Assembly: GCF_003989665.1 (NCBI RefSeq)
Contig: NZ_RZIJ01000013.1
Location: 62,001 to 126,000 of the forward strand
DNA length: 64,000 nt
DNA from: Azospirillum doebereinerae
GTDB lineage: Bacteria; Pseudomonadota; Alphaproteobacteria; Azospirillales; Azospirillaceae
Direction of reading: 5' to 3'
Position numbers and translations under genes: made by a program. Positions 7,593-16,987 of this stretch are shown here, piece after piece. The notes beneath the pieces were generated by a model. It was given only the letters and a program-made list of their open reading frames with translations. It ran no database searches and was not told the DNA's origin. Position 1 is the first letter of the stretch; each line of letters begins with the position of its first letter.

Positions 7593-8773
7593 GCCCGTGC
7601 CGCCATCCGGCCTTCCGGAGTGGCCGCCCAGCGGATTATGGCGCAGACGCGCTTGACGTCGGCGTCGGTCACGGCCTGCCCGCTCGGCAACTGGACCAGG
7701 GTTTGGCAGAGATGGTCCGTGATCGGAAGCTCGGCCATCCCTTCATCGCAGAACGGCGGGGTCCGGTGGACGCCGGGAAAGAAGTAACGGCGGGCAAGAA
7801 CGTTTTTGGCTTGAAGCAGGTCGAGAAGCTCGTCCCGCGACAGGCCGAGCTCCGCTGGCGAAACCGACAGAACGATGAACTGGTGGTTGCTCGTCTCACC
7901 CGCCGCGTAGTCGAGAAAGTGAATCCCCGGCGTGCCGTCGATCCCGCTTCGGTAAAGTTCGTAGCGGTGGCGATTCTGCTCGATCAGGGAATCCAGGCTC
8001 CTGAGACCGAGCAGGGTCATCGCCGCCTGCGCCTCCGAAATCTTGGCGTTCAGGCGGAGAAGGCCGGGGACGCGCTCGTCCGTGTCATGAAAGCTGCGCA
8101 TCGTCCGGAGCCGGGCGGCGAGATCGTCGTCGTCCGTCGTGATGCAGCCGCCTTCGGCGCCGTTGAGGATCTTGGTGGCGTGGAAGGAGAAGACCTCGGC
8201 GTTGCCGAATCCGCCGAAACGCCGCCCCCGGAAGGTGGCCCCGACGGCGTGGGCGGCGTCGAACACCAGCTTCACGCCCCGGCTGGCGGTCAGCGCCTCC
8301 AATTCGAGCGGATCGCAGCCGCGTCCCCAGATGTGCACGCCGAGAACGGCGGCCGTGGCCGGACCGATCTTCGGTGCGACGCGCGCTGCGGTCAGCGTCT
8401 GCGTCTGCGGGTCGATGTCGCAGAAGACCGGCCTCAACCCCGCCCAGACCACCGCCTGGACGGTCGCCGGAAAGGTGAAGGACGGCACGATGACCTCGCC
8501 GTCGAGGTCGAGCGCCCGAAGGACCAGCATGAGGGCGGCGGTTGCGTTCACCACGCTCACCGCGTTGCGCACGCCGAACAGGCTGGCCAGCTCCCGGTCC
8601 AGCCGCTGCTCCAGGGGGCCATGGTTGGCGAAGAACCGGCGGTCGAAGATGCCGTCGAAGGCTTCGCGAAACGCTTCCGCCGCCGGCAGGTTCAACTGAC
8701 CGACGTGCAAGGGTGTCTCGAAGCCTTCCGGCGGACGGGGCGCCGGGCTTGGCGGGGTGCGTTCATCGCTCAT
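7589..8773 (-). CDS. DegT/DnrJ/EryC1/StrS-family sugar aminotransferase (first of a pair)
   Basis: A PLP-dependent aminotransferase of 394 residues likely to place an amino group on a nucleotide-linked keto sugar. FFANHGPLEQRLDRELAS is the usual N-terminal region. VIVPSFTFPATVQAV and VFDAAHAVGATFRGR form the cofactor pocket. FSFHATKILNGAEGG carries the Schiff-base lysine. The start ATG overlaps the stop of the preceding gene (ATGA), and its own stop overlaps WbqC. An open extension upstream to 9127 is only the shadow of the preceding gene. Family certain; the sugar substrate cannot be read from the sequence. Confidence 0.92.
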   Translation of the reverse strand: MSDERTPPSPAPRPPEGFETPLHVGQLNLPAAEAFREAFDGIFDRRFFANHGPLEQRLDRELASLFGVRNAVSVVNATAALMLVLRALDLDGEVIVPSFTFPATVQAVVWAGLRPVFCDIDPQTQTLTAARVAPKIGPATAAVLGVHIWGRGCDPLELEALTASRGVKLVFDAAHAVGATFRGRRFGGFGNAEVFSFHATKILNGAEGGCITTDDDDLAARLRTMRSFHDTDERVPGLLRLNAKISEAQAAMTLLGLRSLDSLIEQNRHRYELYRSGIDGTPGIHFLDYAAGETSNHQFIVLSVSPAELGLSRDELLDLLQAKNVLARRYFFPGVHRTPPFCDEGMAELPITDHLCQTLVQLPSGQAVTDADVKRVCAIIRWAATPEGRMAARA

Positions 8774-9990
8774 CGGGGCAACTCCCGCAGGCGGCCGGCG
8801 ATCGAGCCGGATCGGCGGTCCAGCGTGGTGAAGAATCGGCTGATCGCGCCGATGTCTTCGACGGAGACGAGATCGCCCACCGGCATCTGGATGAACTCTC
8901 GGCTTACTTGATCGGACACCGGCAGCTCCACCGCCGGGGCGCCGCCCGACGCCGGGACCGGATCCACGCGATGCAGCGGCGGCGCGTAATAGGGGCGCAC
9001 CAACGCGTTCTCCGCCCGCAGGATGCGGATCAACGCGTCGCGCGTGTACGGCGCGTCCGGCGCCACCCTCAGGAGAACCAGGCTGTACGTGCCGGGCGAC
9101 CGGCTGTAATCCGCGAAAGACACCCATGGGATGCCGGCGAGGCCGTGTCGATACGCGGCGAAGCGCTCGGCGTTGCCGTCGACGATGCTTTGGACATGGG
9201 GCAGATTCGACAAGGCGAACGCCGCGTGGAGTTCGTTGAGCTTGCCGTTCAGACCCAGCTGGCGCACCAAGCCGTCATCCCCAAATCCGAAATTCCGCTG
9301 GCTGCGCAGATCCAGCGCCAAGGCGTCGTCGTCGGTCGTGAGATAGCCGCCTTCGAATCCGTTGATCAGCTTGGTCGCGTGCAGGCTGAAGACGGAGGCC
9401 CTTCCGCGCGACCCCACGCGGTCCCGGCCATAGGAGCCGCCGATCCCATAGACGCAATCCATCAGCAGGGGAACGCCGGCGGCCCCGGTCAGCCGCTCGA
9501 TCGCGTCGATGTCGCAGAGAGCGTTGACGTTGTCCACCGCCAGCACCGCGGCCGTGTCGGGGCCGATGTGCCGCGCGAGGCTTTCCGGTGCCAGCGTGTG
9601 GGTCACCGGATCCACGTCGCAATACTGCGGCTCGAGACCGGCCCAGCGGATCAGGTGCGGCAGGCCGCGAAACGTCAGCGCCGGCAGAAGAACCCTCTTC
9701 GCCCCCGGCCGCGCCAGCGTGCGGAGGGCGAGGGCCAACGCGAAGCAGGCGTTGGCGAAGGTGACGCAATGGGCCGTCCCGTGGAACCGGCACAGCCGCT
9801 CCTCCAGTTCCTGCACCAGCGGTCCCTGGTTGGTCAGCCAACGCCGCTCGAAGGCGCCGGACGCCAAGGCAAAGAACCGATCGGGGTCGCGGTTGGCCAA
9901 CTGGCCCGTCGTCCGCGCCCGTGAAAACAACGGCGCGGCGCCGAACACGGCCAGTTCCGCAAGGCTGCCCGCTTCATTCGACTCTGTCAT
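8770..9990 (-). CDS. DegT/DnrJ/EryC1/StrS-family sugar aminotransferase (second of a pair)
   Basis: A 406-residue aminotransferase distantly similar to its downstream neighbour: WLTNQGPLVQELEERL matches FFANHGPLEQRLDREL. The lysine motif is FSLHATKLINGFEGG. The region before it reads LLMDCVYGIGGSYG where the usual DxAH or DxCH motif is expected, so the aspartate is kept but the following His has become Tyr. The protein may therefore have altered chemistry or act as a partner of the other enzyme. Start ATG 9990. It forms one operon with the aminotransferase and WbqC genes. Confidence 0.88.
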   Translation of the reverse strand: MTESNEAGSLAELAVFGAAPLFSRARTTGQLANRDPDRFFALASGAFERRWLTNQGPLVQELEERLCRFHGTAHCVTFANACFALALALRTLARPGAKRVLLPALTFRGLPHLIRWAGLEPQYCDVDPVTHTLAPESLARHIGPDTAAVLAVDNVNALCDIDAIERLTGAAGVPLLMDCVYGIGGSYGRDRVGSRGRASVFSLHATKLINGFEGGYLTTDDDALALDLRSQRNFGFGDDGLVRQLGLNGKLNELHAAFALSNLPHVQSIVDGNAERFAAYRHGLAGIPWVSFADYSRSPGTYSLVLLRVAPDAPYTRDALIRILRAENALVRPYYAPPLHRVDPVPASGGAPAVELPVSDQVSREFIQMPVGDLVSVEDIGAISRFFTTLDRRSGSIAGRLRELPR

Positions 9991-10022
9991 TCCGATACGC
10001 CGTCCCCTGTTCCCCGGCACGC

Positions 10023-10721
10023 TCAAGAGCGCGTCAGGACCGCGTCGAAACGATAATGCGAGGCAAAGAAATGCGCCGGCATGCGCTCGCACCGGGCGGT
10101 CCAGCCTGCGGCCTCCGCCAACGCCGCCAATTCGGCCGGCGTGCGCCAGATCCCGAGCAGCGACGCCGGATCGTCCTCTTCCCCAGGCGCCGGATCGCGG
10201 TCGGCGAAGAAGGCCTTCATGCGCGTCTTGTCGGGCATCTGGCCAAGGAAGAGGTGGGTCGCCCGGTCGAACCGTTCGCTCAATCCCTGCAGAAGCCCAT
10301 GCGCGGCGTCATGGCTGAAATAGGGAAAGGCGCCGTAGCAGAGAATCTTCGTGAAGGCCTGGGGATCGCTCTCGGTCCGGACATAATCCAGCGCGTCGGC
10401 AAGACGATAACGCTCGGATGGGCCACGCGTGAAGCGTTGGTTGGCGACTCCGATCAGAAAATCAGAATAATCGACGCCAAGACCGCCACGGCAAATCTCG
10501 AAAAGATGCGTCGTCAGAGCGCCGTTTCCGCAGCAGAGATCAAGCAGAACATCGTCGCCTGCGAGAGAGAGGCCGTTCTTGATGGTCGTGACGATCAGCG
10601 CGATCTGCTCGGGCGACACCGGCTTGCCATTGATCGTGCGCTTGACCTGGCCCCAGTGATCGTCCGGATCGCAGGTTTCGGGGTGATGCTTGAACATGTA
10701 ATGGCTGCTGTCGGAAGACAT
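10023..10721 (-). CDS. SAM-dependent methyltransferase (class I)
   Basis: A 232-residue cytoplasmic methyltransferase. VLLDLCCGNGALTTHL is motif I of Rossmann-type SAM enzymes, followed by GLGVDYSDFLIGVA and ILCYGAFPYFSH, matching motifs II and post-II. The C-terminus (WRTPAELAALAEAAGW) is like that of many sugar or small-molecule O/N-methyltransferases. Start ATG 10721 follows a purine-rich stretch. Its place between the sulfotransferase and aminotransferase genes, all on the minus strand with short gaps, suggests it modifies the sugar made or attached by this operon. Confidence 0.85.
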   Translation of the reverse strand: MSSDSSHYMFKHHPETCDPDDHWGQVKRTINGKPVSPEQIALIVTTIKNGLSLAGDDVLLDLCCGNGALTTHLFEICRGGLGVDYSDFLIGVANQRFTRGPSERYRLADALDYVRTESDPQAFTKILCYGAFPYFSHDAAHGLLQGLSERFDRATHLFLGQMPDKTRMKAFFADRDPAPGEEDDPASLLGIWRTPAELAALAEAAGWTARCERMPAHFFASHYRFDAVLTRS

Positions 10722-10750
10722 GGTGCCTCTTGGAACAGGACGATCACGGA

Positions 10751-11734
10751 TCAGGACAACCGGTGGGCGATGAGCCACCGGACGATGAAGGCCAGTTTGG
10801 CCGGGGTCAGTCCGCGCCTTGCCGACGGCGCCTCGTTGTCCTCAACGGAAACAGGGGCGAACAAATCCTCCCGATCCAGAAAGATCCGGGCGACCGAAGC
10901 GTTGCCCTGCGCATAGGAATCCACCAGGGCGGCGCGCTGGGAGGCCGACAGAAAGGGGGTGTCGTCGAAAACGGTGTCCCCGGCCGTGGCCGCGGTCAGC
11001 GCGATGAGGTGCTTGTGATAGCGTCTCTTCTGCGCGACCTTCAGCGGCAGCCGATTGAGCAGCCGCTGAAAATCCAGGATGTCCCGGTTGATCCGTTCGT
11101 TCGGCCGTACCGGCGGCAGGGCGAAGGGCGCGTGCGGCAGCCCGATGGCCGTCAGGAAATCCCCCCGCACGTCGCCGGAGGCGAGCGCGGTGTAATCCCG
11201 AAGGATGAGGGCCGAGGTTCCGAACTCGGCCTGCCAGGGCTTCAGACGCTCCGCGTAGTCCCACAGCCCATGATCGCGGCGAACGCTCGCCTCGAAGCCC
11301 GCCGAGTTTCCCTGGGCCTTGACGGTCTGGTTGTACCAGGAAACATGCGCCTCGTCCTGGCGGCGCAGATAGCAGACGATGGAAACCCGGTCGTCCGCCT
11401 CCATTCCCGCGCTGCGCAGCAGGCCGCGCAGCGTCGCCGGCTCCGGGTAGAGATAGAAATTCTCGCTGCTGAGAAGGACGGTATCCGTCCCGCCCGCCCT
11501 CACGGCGTCGCGCAGAGCCGCACCGAGTTCCGCAAGCGTCCGGTCCTGCGGAGTGGCCCACACGGGGTAGCCGCCGCCGAGCAGGAAGGCGAGGTCATGA
11601 TGCCCGTAGCCGCGGAGGCTGACGTCGGGATACCGGACGCCACAGGCGAGAAGCGACTCCCTGTTCTCGAACAGGAACCGCTGTATGGCGGTCGAACCTG
11701 TCTTGGGCGCGCCGATATGGACGATCCAATGCAT
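10751..11734 (-). CDS. Sulfotransferase-like protein
   Basis: A 327-residue protein beginning MHWIVHIGAPKTGSTAIQRF. HIGAPKTGST is the 5'-phosphosulfate-binding loop of PAPS-dependent sulfotransferases. A second block, VSIVCYLRRQDEAHVSWYNQ, corresponds to the 3'-phosphate-binding region (R...S). It would transfer sulfate from PAPS to a surface sugar or lipid. It is the first gene of the minus-strand glycan operon and is transcribed divergently from the GT61 gene. Start 11734 gives the family-typical N-terminus. The acceptor is unknown. Confidence 0.8.
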   Translation of the reverse strand: MHWIVHIGAPKTGSTAIQRFLFENRESLLACGVRYPDVSLRGYGHHDLAFLLGGGYPVWATPQDRTLAELGAALRDAVRAGGTDTVLLSSENFYLYPEPATLRGLLRSAGMEADDRVSIVCYLRRQDEAHVSWYNQTVKAQGNSAGFEASVRRDHGLWDYAERLKPWQAEFGTSALILRDYTALASGDVRGDFLTAIGLPHAPFALPPVRPNERINRDILDFQRLLNRLPLKVAQKRRYHKHLIALTAATAGDTVFDDTPFLSASQRAALVDSYAQGNASVARIFLDREDLFAPVSVEDNEAPSARRGLTPAKLAFIVRWLIAHRLS

Positions 11735-12062
11735 CCCGGTCGATCGCACCCTTGTTCATTCCTGGTTCAACACTGATCATCCAGACGCTGCAGCGGATTT
11801 CTTTCTCGCTTGTCAAGCCAAAGGATCAGAACCAGTCCATTTTTCGGAACGGACCCTATCGGTCGGGCCCATTGTAATGAAGCGATTGTATGACAAAGAA
11901 TTTTGGCAGAGTCAACCACCCTCACTGTCTGAAGTAGTTGCCATCCGCCCTATGATCCTTGCATAAATCCCGGTAAATATCCTGTTAGGGCCCGCGTTTG
12001 GAAACGACATCTTTCGCAGAGGATGCCTTCCAACGTGTCCATTGGAACGGAGTGACAACGGC
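11735..12062. promoter_or_regulatory. Divergent intergenic region between sulfotransferase and GT61 genes
   Basis: A gap of 328 bp with no credible gene. It is lower in GC than the flanks, and both neighbours read away from it, so it should hold promoters for the glycan operon (minus) and the GT61 gene (plus). A purine-rich ribosome site (GGAACGGAG) lies at about 12045-12053 before ATG 12063. No clear operator was recognised. Confidence 0.5.
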
Positions 12063-13781
12063 ATGGACGCATCCGAGCAGCCTCTCGAAGCTTCAGCGGA
12101 CTCGCGAAAACTCGAGATAGAAAAACTTCTCGTGCTCCATCGTTTCGAAGAGACCAAGGCCCGTCTGCAGGCGGCCCGGGCCGCCTTCCCTGAAAACGCT
12201 TGGTTTGCCATGATGACAGGGGCCGTTCTTCAAATATCGGGCGCGGACGAACAGGACCGGTCAGCCCGGATGGGCAGGATAAGAGCCAAACAAATATCCG
12301 ACGATTTCGAAAAGGCCGTAACGGCTTGCACCGAAGCCATTCGGCTCGGATCGAAAGATTGGGCGACGTATTTTTACCTCGGCATGGCGCAGCAGGCGCT
12401 CGGGCGTTCCGCCGAAGCGGCCGTGGCGCTGATAAAGGCCTACAACTGCCGCCCCGACGTGGCAACGGGGTGCCGTCTGCTGGAAACGGTCGTCGCTGCA
12501 CGCGGCATCGATTGGGGGCGCAAGCTCTACAATGATTTTACCAAGAGCTATGCGGAGCGAAATCTGCCGGATCGAGCGTTCACCGAGACCTGGGCGACGC
12601 TGCTCTTCGAGGCCGGGCTTGGTGGGGAGATCGAGGCGCTGGGGGTGGATTACCATTGCGCCAGACTGTCCTCGGTGATGGATTGGGCCGAAAAGGCCGG
12701 TGTGGCGTTGGATTTCACCGACGAATGCGAAGACATCCCGGTCGAAGATCCCAGCCTGATCGGCGGTCCGCCGGTCACCCTCTTCAAGGGAATGGTCCGC
12801 AGCTATCGCCCCTATGTCTGCACGGCGTCCGATGCCGTCGTTCTGTCGAAATCGGACATGGTGCTGACCCCGGACGGCGCCGCGCTCAACGACGTCGCGG
12901 CGGACAGCCGCTATGGCCGGTTCATTGAGTTTTATCACGACAAGTCCGTGCGGCGTCGACGCGGCGAACAGATCCTCATCGACCCGCAGCAGCACCGGAT
13001 CACCGACCTCGACGAGGGAATCATGCTGTCGGGCGGCGCGTCCGAGCATTTTGGGCACTGGGTGCCGGAATTCCTGTGCCGCCTTACCTTCCTTGTCCAG
13101 CATCCGGACTTTGCGAAACTGCCCATCATCGTCGACGAAGACATGCCGGGCAGTCATTTCGATTACCTCCGGCAGCTTGTCGACAACGAGCTCGTCCTAT
13201 TGCCAAGCAAGAGCGGGTTTCGCTGCCGGCGTCTGGTGATGGCGCCGCCGCCGACCTTCTTCCCGGTCTATTGGGCCGTGGATCATGACATTCCGACGCA
13301 TGAGCAGGGGCCGTTCTCGCCGCGATGCTTTCGATTCCTCCGGGATCGCATCTTCGCCAGCCTGCCGCCCTCCGGTGCGCGCACGCGGCGGATCTACCTG
13401 TCGCGCGGGAAACGGCACTGGCGCCATCTTCTGAACGACGCCGAGATTGCGGAGCATCTTCGCACGGAAGGCTTCGAAACCGTCTTTCCCGAGGAACTGA
13501 GCTTCGTCGAGCAGGTTCGCCTGTTCCAGGACGCCGAGGCGATTGTCGCTCCCAGCGGTTCGTCCCTGGTCAATCTGATTTTCGCGGATCCGTCGGTGAA
13601 GCTCCTCGTTCTCAATCAACCCAACATCTTCAGTCTCAATGGTTTTTACGGACCGATGCGCGCGCTCGGGTACGATCCGAAAATCGTCTGCGGAACCGAA
13701 GGGGATCCCAGCGATAAGCATGCCCATTTCCGCATACCGCTCTGGCGGCTGCGTGAGGGGTTGGCGCAGATCGGGCTGTGA
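12063..13781 (+). CDS. Glycosyltransferase family 61 protein with TPR-like N-terminus
   Basis: A protein of 572 residues. The first 180 or so form helical repeats (EIEKLLVLHRFEETKARL, then WATYFYLGMAQQALGRSAEA, a TPR-like unit). The C-terminal half has the GT61/DUF563 signature: GGASEHFGHWVPEFL, RRIYLSRGKRHWRHLLN and IVAPSGSSLVNLIF. It would transfer a sugar during surface glycan synthesis, with the TPR part binding a partner or the acceptor. The frame opens at TTG 12042, but ATG 12063 has a good ribosome site. It converges with the Nudix gene at 13818. Confidence 0.85.
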   Translation: MDASEQPLEASADSRKLEIEKLLVLHRFEETKARLQAARAAFPENAWFAMMTGAVLQISGADEQDRSARMGRIRAKQISDDFEKAVTACTEAIRLGSKDWATYFYLGMAQQALGRSAEAAVALIKAYNCRPDVATGCRLLETVVAARGIDWGRKLYNDFTKSYAERNLPDRAFTETWATLLFEAGLGGEIEALGVDYHCARLSSVMDWAEKAGVALDFTDECEDIPVEDPSLIGGPPVTLFKGMVRSYRPYVCTASDAVVLSKSDMVLTPDGAALNDVAADSRYGRFIEFYHDKSVRRRRGEQILIDPQQHRITDLDEGIMLSGGASEHFGHWVPEFLCRLTFLVQHPDFAKLPIIVDEDMPGSHFDYLRQLVDNELVLLPSKSGFRCRRLVMAPPPTFFPVYWAVDHDIPTHEQGPFSPRCFRFLRDRIFASLPPSGARTRRIYLSRGKRHWRHLLNDAEIAEHLRTEGFETVFPEELSFVEQVRLFQDAEAIVAPSGSSLVNLIFADPSVKLLVLNQPNIFSLNGFYGPMRALGYDPKIVCGTEGDPSDKHAHFRIPLWRLREGLAQIGL

Positions 13782-13817
13782 GGGACCAGCCGCTGGAAAG
13801 AGGAGATTGGGGACCCC

Positions 13818-14402
13818 TCACTGCCCTTGTTGGCGTTGCAGCGCCATCCAGCGCAGGCAGGCGACGACGGTCCCGCCATCCATCGCGGGTGACGTCAGCG
13901 CCAGTTCCTCGGCCTCCTCGGCGCTCATCATAACCAAGCGCCCGGCGCCCAACTCGGGGGTGGCCGCGGCGCCGTCAGGCAGGGGCCGGCACCGGGTCGC
14001 CGCGAACAGGGCGAGGCTCGCCTCCAGCACGCCGGGGTCGAGCAGCAGGCGGCCCAGCGGGCGCAGGTCGGCGGGCGCGCAGGTCAGCCCCGCCTCCTCC
14101 TCCAACTCGCGCAGGGCCGAGGCCTCCGCCATCTCGTTCGCTTCGGCGAATCCGGAGGGCGCGACCCACAGGGGCCCGGCGAAATGGGGCCGGTGGACCC
14201 GCATCAGCCCGACGCGGCCATCCTCCAGCACCGGCAGCACGCAGACCCCGGCGACGCCGCCGGCCAGCCGGACCTTCGGCCGCACCATCAGGAAATCCGG
14301 CACCTCCGCCCCGTCCGGTCCCGCCACATGGTCGAGCATCACGTCGAAGCGGCTGTTGGAAAGCCCGACCCGGCGGGCGAGGATGCGGTGGCGGCGGTCC
14401 AT
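13818..14402 (-). CDS. Nudix hydrolase
   Basis: A 194-residue hydrolase of nucleoside-diphosphate-linked compounds. The Nudix box is complete (G-x5-E-x7-RELxEExGL, beginning GFAEANEMAEASALREL). A preceding block VLPVLEDGRVGLMRVHRPHF is like ADP-ribose pyrophosphatases. Start ATG 14402; the open frame continues to 14657 but would overlap the next gene's promoter. It is divergent from the GT4 gene at 14557. It may recycle a nucleotide sugar or be housekeeping. Confidence 0.85.
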   Translation of the reverse strand: MDRRHRILARRVGLSNSRFDVMLDHVAGPDGAEVPDFLMVRPKVRLAGGVAGVCVLPVLEDGRVGLMRVHRPHFAGPLWVAPSGFAEANEMAEASALRELEEEAGLTCAPADLRPLGRLLLDPGVLEASLALFAATRCRPLPDGAAATPELGAGRLVMMSAEEAEELALTSPAMDGGTVVACLRWMALQRQQGQ

Positions 14403-14556
14403 GGCGTGGGCCTCGGGAAGGTGGGAACGGCTCGAACCTCCGTTATAGGCGGCCCCGCCGGCGCGTGAAATGGCCGCCCCTTCCCTTTGTGGCATCGACA
14501 AGCACGCCCGAAGGACGCAGGCTGTCGGCCCTCCACCACTTTCGCGCAGCCTGTCC

Positions 14557-15792
14557 ATGCGGATTCTGTTCGTCCACCAAAACACGCCCGGCCAATACAA
14601 GCATCTGGTCCGCCGCTTCGCCGCCGATCCGGCGCACCAGGTCGCCTTCATCGGCAAGGTCCAGCGCAGCCTGCCGGGGGTGCGGAGCGTCGTCTACCGT
14701 CCGGCCCGCGAACCGGGCAGCGCCACCCACCCCTACATCACCCTGTTCGAGGGGCAGATCCTGCACGGGCAGGGCGCGGTGCGCGCCGGGCTGGCGCTGC
14801 AGAAGGAGGGCTTCACGCCCGACGTGATCTGCGCCCATCCCGGCTGGGGCGAGGCGCTGTTCCTGAAGGACGTGTTTCCCGACGCCAAGCTGATGCTCTA
14901 CTGCGAGTTCTTCTACCGCGCCGACGGATCCGACGTCGGGTTCGACCCGGAAAAGCCGGTGACCCTCGACACGCGCTGCCGGATCCGGGCCAAGAACGCC
15001 GCCCTGCTGGCCGGTCTGGAAGCGGCGGATTGGGGAATCAGCCCGACCGAATGGCAGCGCCGCCAGCACCCCGCCGTCTTCCGTCCGCGCATCTCGGTCA
15101 TCCACGACGGCGTCGACACCGCGCTGTGCCGGCCCGACGAAACGGCGACCGTCACCCTGCCCGGCGGCCGAATCCTGTCGCGCGCCGACGAGGTCGTCAC
15201 CTACGTCGCCCGCAACCTGGAGCCCTACCGGGGCTTCCCGACCTTCATGCGGGCGGCGGCGGATCTGCTGCGCCGCCGCCCCAACACCCACATCCTGGTG
15301 GTCGGAGGCGACGAGGTCAGCTACGGCACCAAGCCGGCCGAGGGCGGAACCTGGCGCGAGCGGCTGACGGCGGAGGTCCGGCCCGATCCCGAACGCATCC
15401 ATTTCCTGGGTAAGATCCCCTACGAGTCCTTCCTGTCGGTGCTGCGGATCTCGCGCGCCCACGTCTACCTGACCTACCCCTTCGTCCTGTCCTGGTCGAT
15501 GCTGGAGGCGATGGCCTGCGGCGCGGTGATCGTCGGCTCGGACACCCCGCCGGTGGCGGAGGTCATCGAGGACGGGCGCAACGGCCTGCTGGTCGACTTC
15601 TTCGACGCCAAGGCGGTCGCCGACCGGGTGGAGGAAGCGCTGGACGATCCCGCCCGGATGGCGGGGATCTCCGCCGCCGCGCGGCGCACGGTGGTCGAGC
15701 GCTTCGACCTGGAGACCGTCTGCCTGCCGGCCCAGATCCGCCTGCTGGAGGATCTGCACGCCGGCCGTCTGCCGCCGCTTTCCGAAGCTTGA
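14557..15792 (+). CDS. Glycosyltransferase family 4 (GT-B fold)
   Basis: A cytoplasmic transferase of 411 residues. It begins MRILFVHQNTPGQYKHLVRR, and the donor-binding C-terminal half contains VVTYVARNLEPYRGFPTFMR, HFLGKIPYESFLSVLRIS, and the E-x7-E type region SMLEAMACGAVIVGSDTPPV. ATG 14557 is preferred over the in-frame codon at 14470 because it gives the family's usual beta-strand start. It probably adds a sugar in assembly of the same glycan as the downstream pse genes. The donor is unknown. Confidence 0.9.
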   Translation: MRILFVHQNTPGQYKHLVRRFAADPAHQVAFIGKVQRSLPGVRSVVYRPAREPGSATHPYITLFEGQILHGQGAVRAGLALQKEGFTPDVICAHPGWGEALFLKDVFPDAKLMLYCEFFYRADGSDVGFDPEKPVTLDTRCRIRAKNAALLAGLEAADWGISPTEWQRRQHPAVFRPRISVIHDGVDTALCRPDETATVTLPGGRILSRADEVVTYVARNLEPYRGFPTFMRAAADLLRRRPNTHILVVGGDEVSYGTKPAEGGTWRERLTAEVRPDPERIHFLGKIPYESFLSVLRISRAHVYLTYPFVLSWSMLEAMACGAVIVGSDTPPVAEVIEDGRNGLLVDFFDAKAVADRVEEALDDPARMAGISAAARRTVVERFDLETVCLPAQIRLLEDLHAGRLPPLSEA

Positions 15793-15925
15793 GGGGAGTC
15801 CGCGCGGCAGACGCGCCTTGCGCGCGCCGGCCCGCTGAATTAACCCCCTGCTCAGGAAGCTCCGGTTACGGTCGACCGTGAGCTCTTCCATTCCCGATCC
15901 AGTCCATGACCAGCAGGCGGAACCG

Positions 15926-16987
15926 ATGGTGAAGACAAGAGAGAGCGACCTCATCGGCACCTCCATCGAGGACTCGCGCGCCGCCGGCTTGCGGATGCTG
16001 GACGGGCGATCGATCCTGGTGACGGGGGGCACCGGTTCCTTCGGGCGGCGCTTCGTGGAGACGGTGATGCGCCACGCCAAGCCGCGACGCGTCATCGTCT
16101 TCTCGCGCGACGAGTTCAAGCAGTACGAGATGCAGCAGCGCATGCCGGCGGACTGGGCGCCGACCCTGCGCTATTTCATCGGCGACGTGCGCGACCGCGA
16201 AAGGCTGGAGCTGGCGATGCGGGGGGTGGATTTCTGCGTCCACGCCGCCGCGCTGAAGCATGTCCCGGCGGCCGAATACAACCCGATGGAGTGCATCAAC
16301 ACCAACGTCTACGGGGCGGAGAACGTGATGCGCGCCGCCCTGTCGACGGGCGTGCGCCGGGTCATCGCGCTGTCCACCGACAAGGCGGCCAACCCGATCA
16401 ACCTCTACGGCGCCAGCAAGCTGGCGGCCGACAAGATCTTCATCGCCGCCAACAACCTGTCGGGCGCGCTCGACACGCGCTTCTCCGTGGTGCGCTACGG
16501 CAACGTGGTCGGCTCGCGCGGCAGCGTCGTGCCGCTGTTCCGCAAGTTGATCGACCAGGGCGCCGACCATCTGCCGGTGACCGACGAGCGGATGACCCGC
16601 TTCTGGATCACCCTGCAGCACGGCGTCGATTTCGTGCTGTCCTGCTTCGCCATGATGCAGGGCGGCGAGATCTTCGTGCCCAAGATCCCCAGCATGCGGA
16701 TCGGCGACCTCGCCCGCGCGATGGCGCCGGATCTGCCCCTCAAGCTGGTCGGCATCCGGCCGGGCGAGAAGCTGCACGAGGTGATGATCACCGAGGACGA
16801 CTCCCGTCAGACCTACGAGCTGTCCGACCGCTACGTCATCGAGCCGGCCTTCGCCTTCTGGCAGCACGCCCCCTACGAGGGGCTGGACGCCCGCCCGGTC
16901 GCCGACGGCTTCCGCTACGCCAGCGACGGCAACGACGATTGGCTGGACGGCGACCGGCTGCGCGCCCTGCTGGCCGAGGCGTCGTGA
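15926..16987 (+). CDS. pseB: UDP-N-acetylglucosamine 4,6-dehydratase, PseB type
   Basis: An extended short-chain dehydrogenase of 353 residues that inverts C5 and removes water from UDP-GlcNAc, the first step toward pseudaminic acid. The NAD-binding motif SILVTGGTGSFGRRF starts after a 39-residue head. VHAAALKHVPAAEYNP and the catalytic region STDKAANPINLYGASKL match PseB. Possible starts are GTG 15878, ATG 15926 and ATG 15995; the last would give the usual 330 residues. The stop overlaps the pseC start (GTGA). Confidence 0.9.
   Translation: MVKTRESDLIGTSIEDSRAAGLRMLDGRSILVTGGTGSFGRRFVETVMRHAKPRRVIVFSRDEFKQYEMQQRMPADWAPTLRYFIGDVRDRERLELAMRGVDFCVHAAALKHVPAAEYNPMECINTNVYGAENVMRAALSTGVRRVIALSTDKAANPINLYGASKLAADKIFIAANNLSGALDTRFSVVRYGNVVGSRGSVVPLFRKLIDQGADHLPVTDERMTRFWITLQHGVDFVLSCFAMMQGGEIFVPKIPSMRIGDLARAMAPDLPLKLVGIRPGEKLHEVMITEDDSRQTYELSDRYVIEPAFAFWQHAPYEGLDARPVADGFRYASDGNDDWLDGDRLRALLAEAS

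Noticed and set aside
13782..13817. Terminator between the GT61 and Nudix genes
   Set aside because: Only a short GAGGG/CCCTC pairing without a T-run was found; too weak to annotate.
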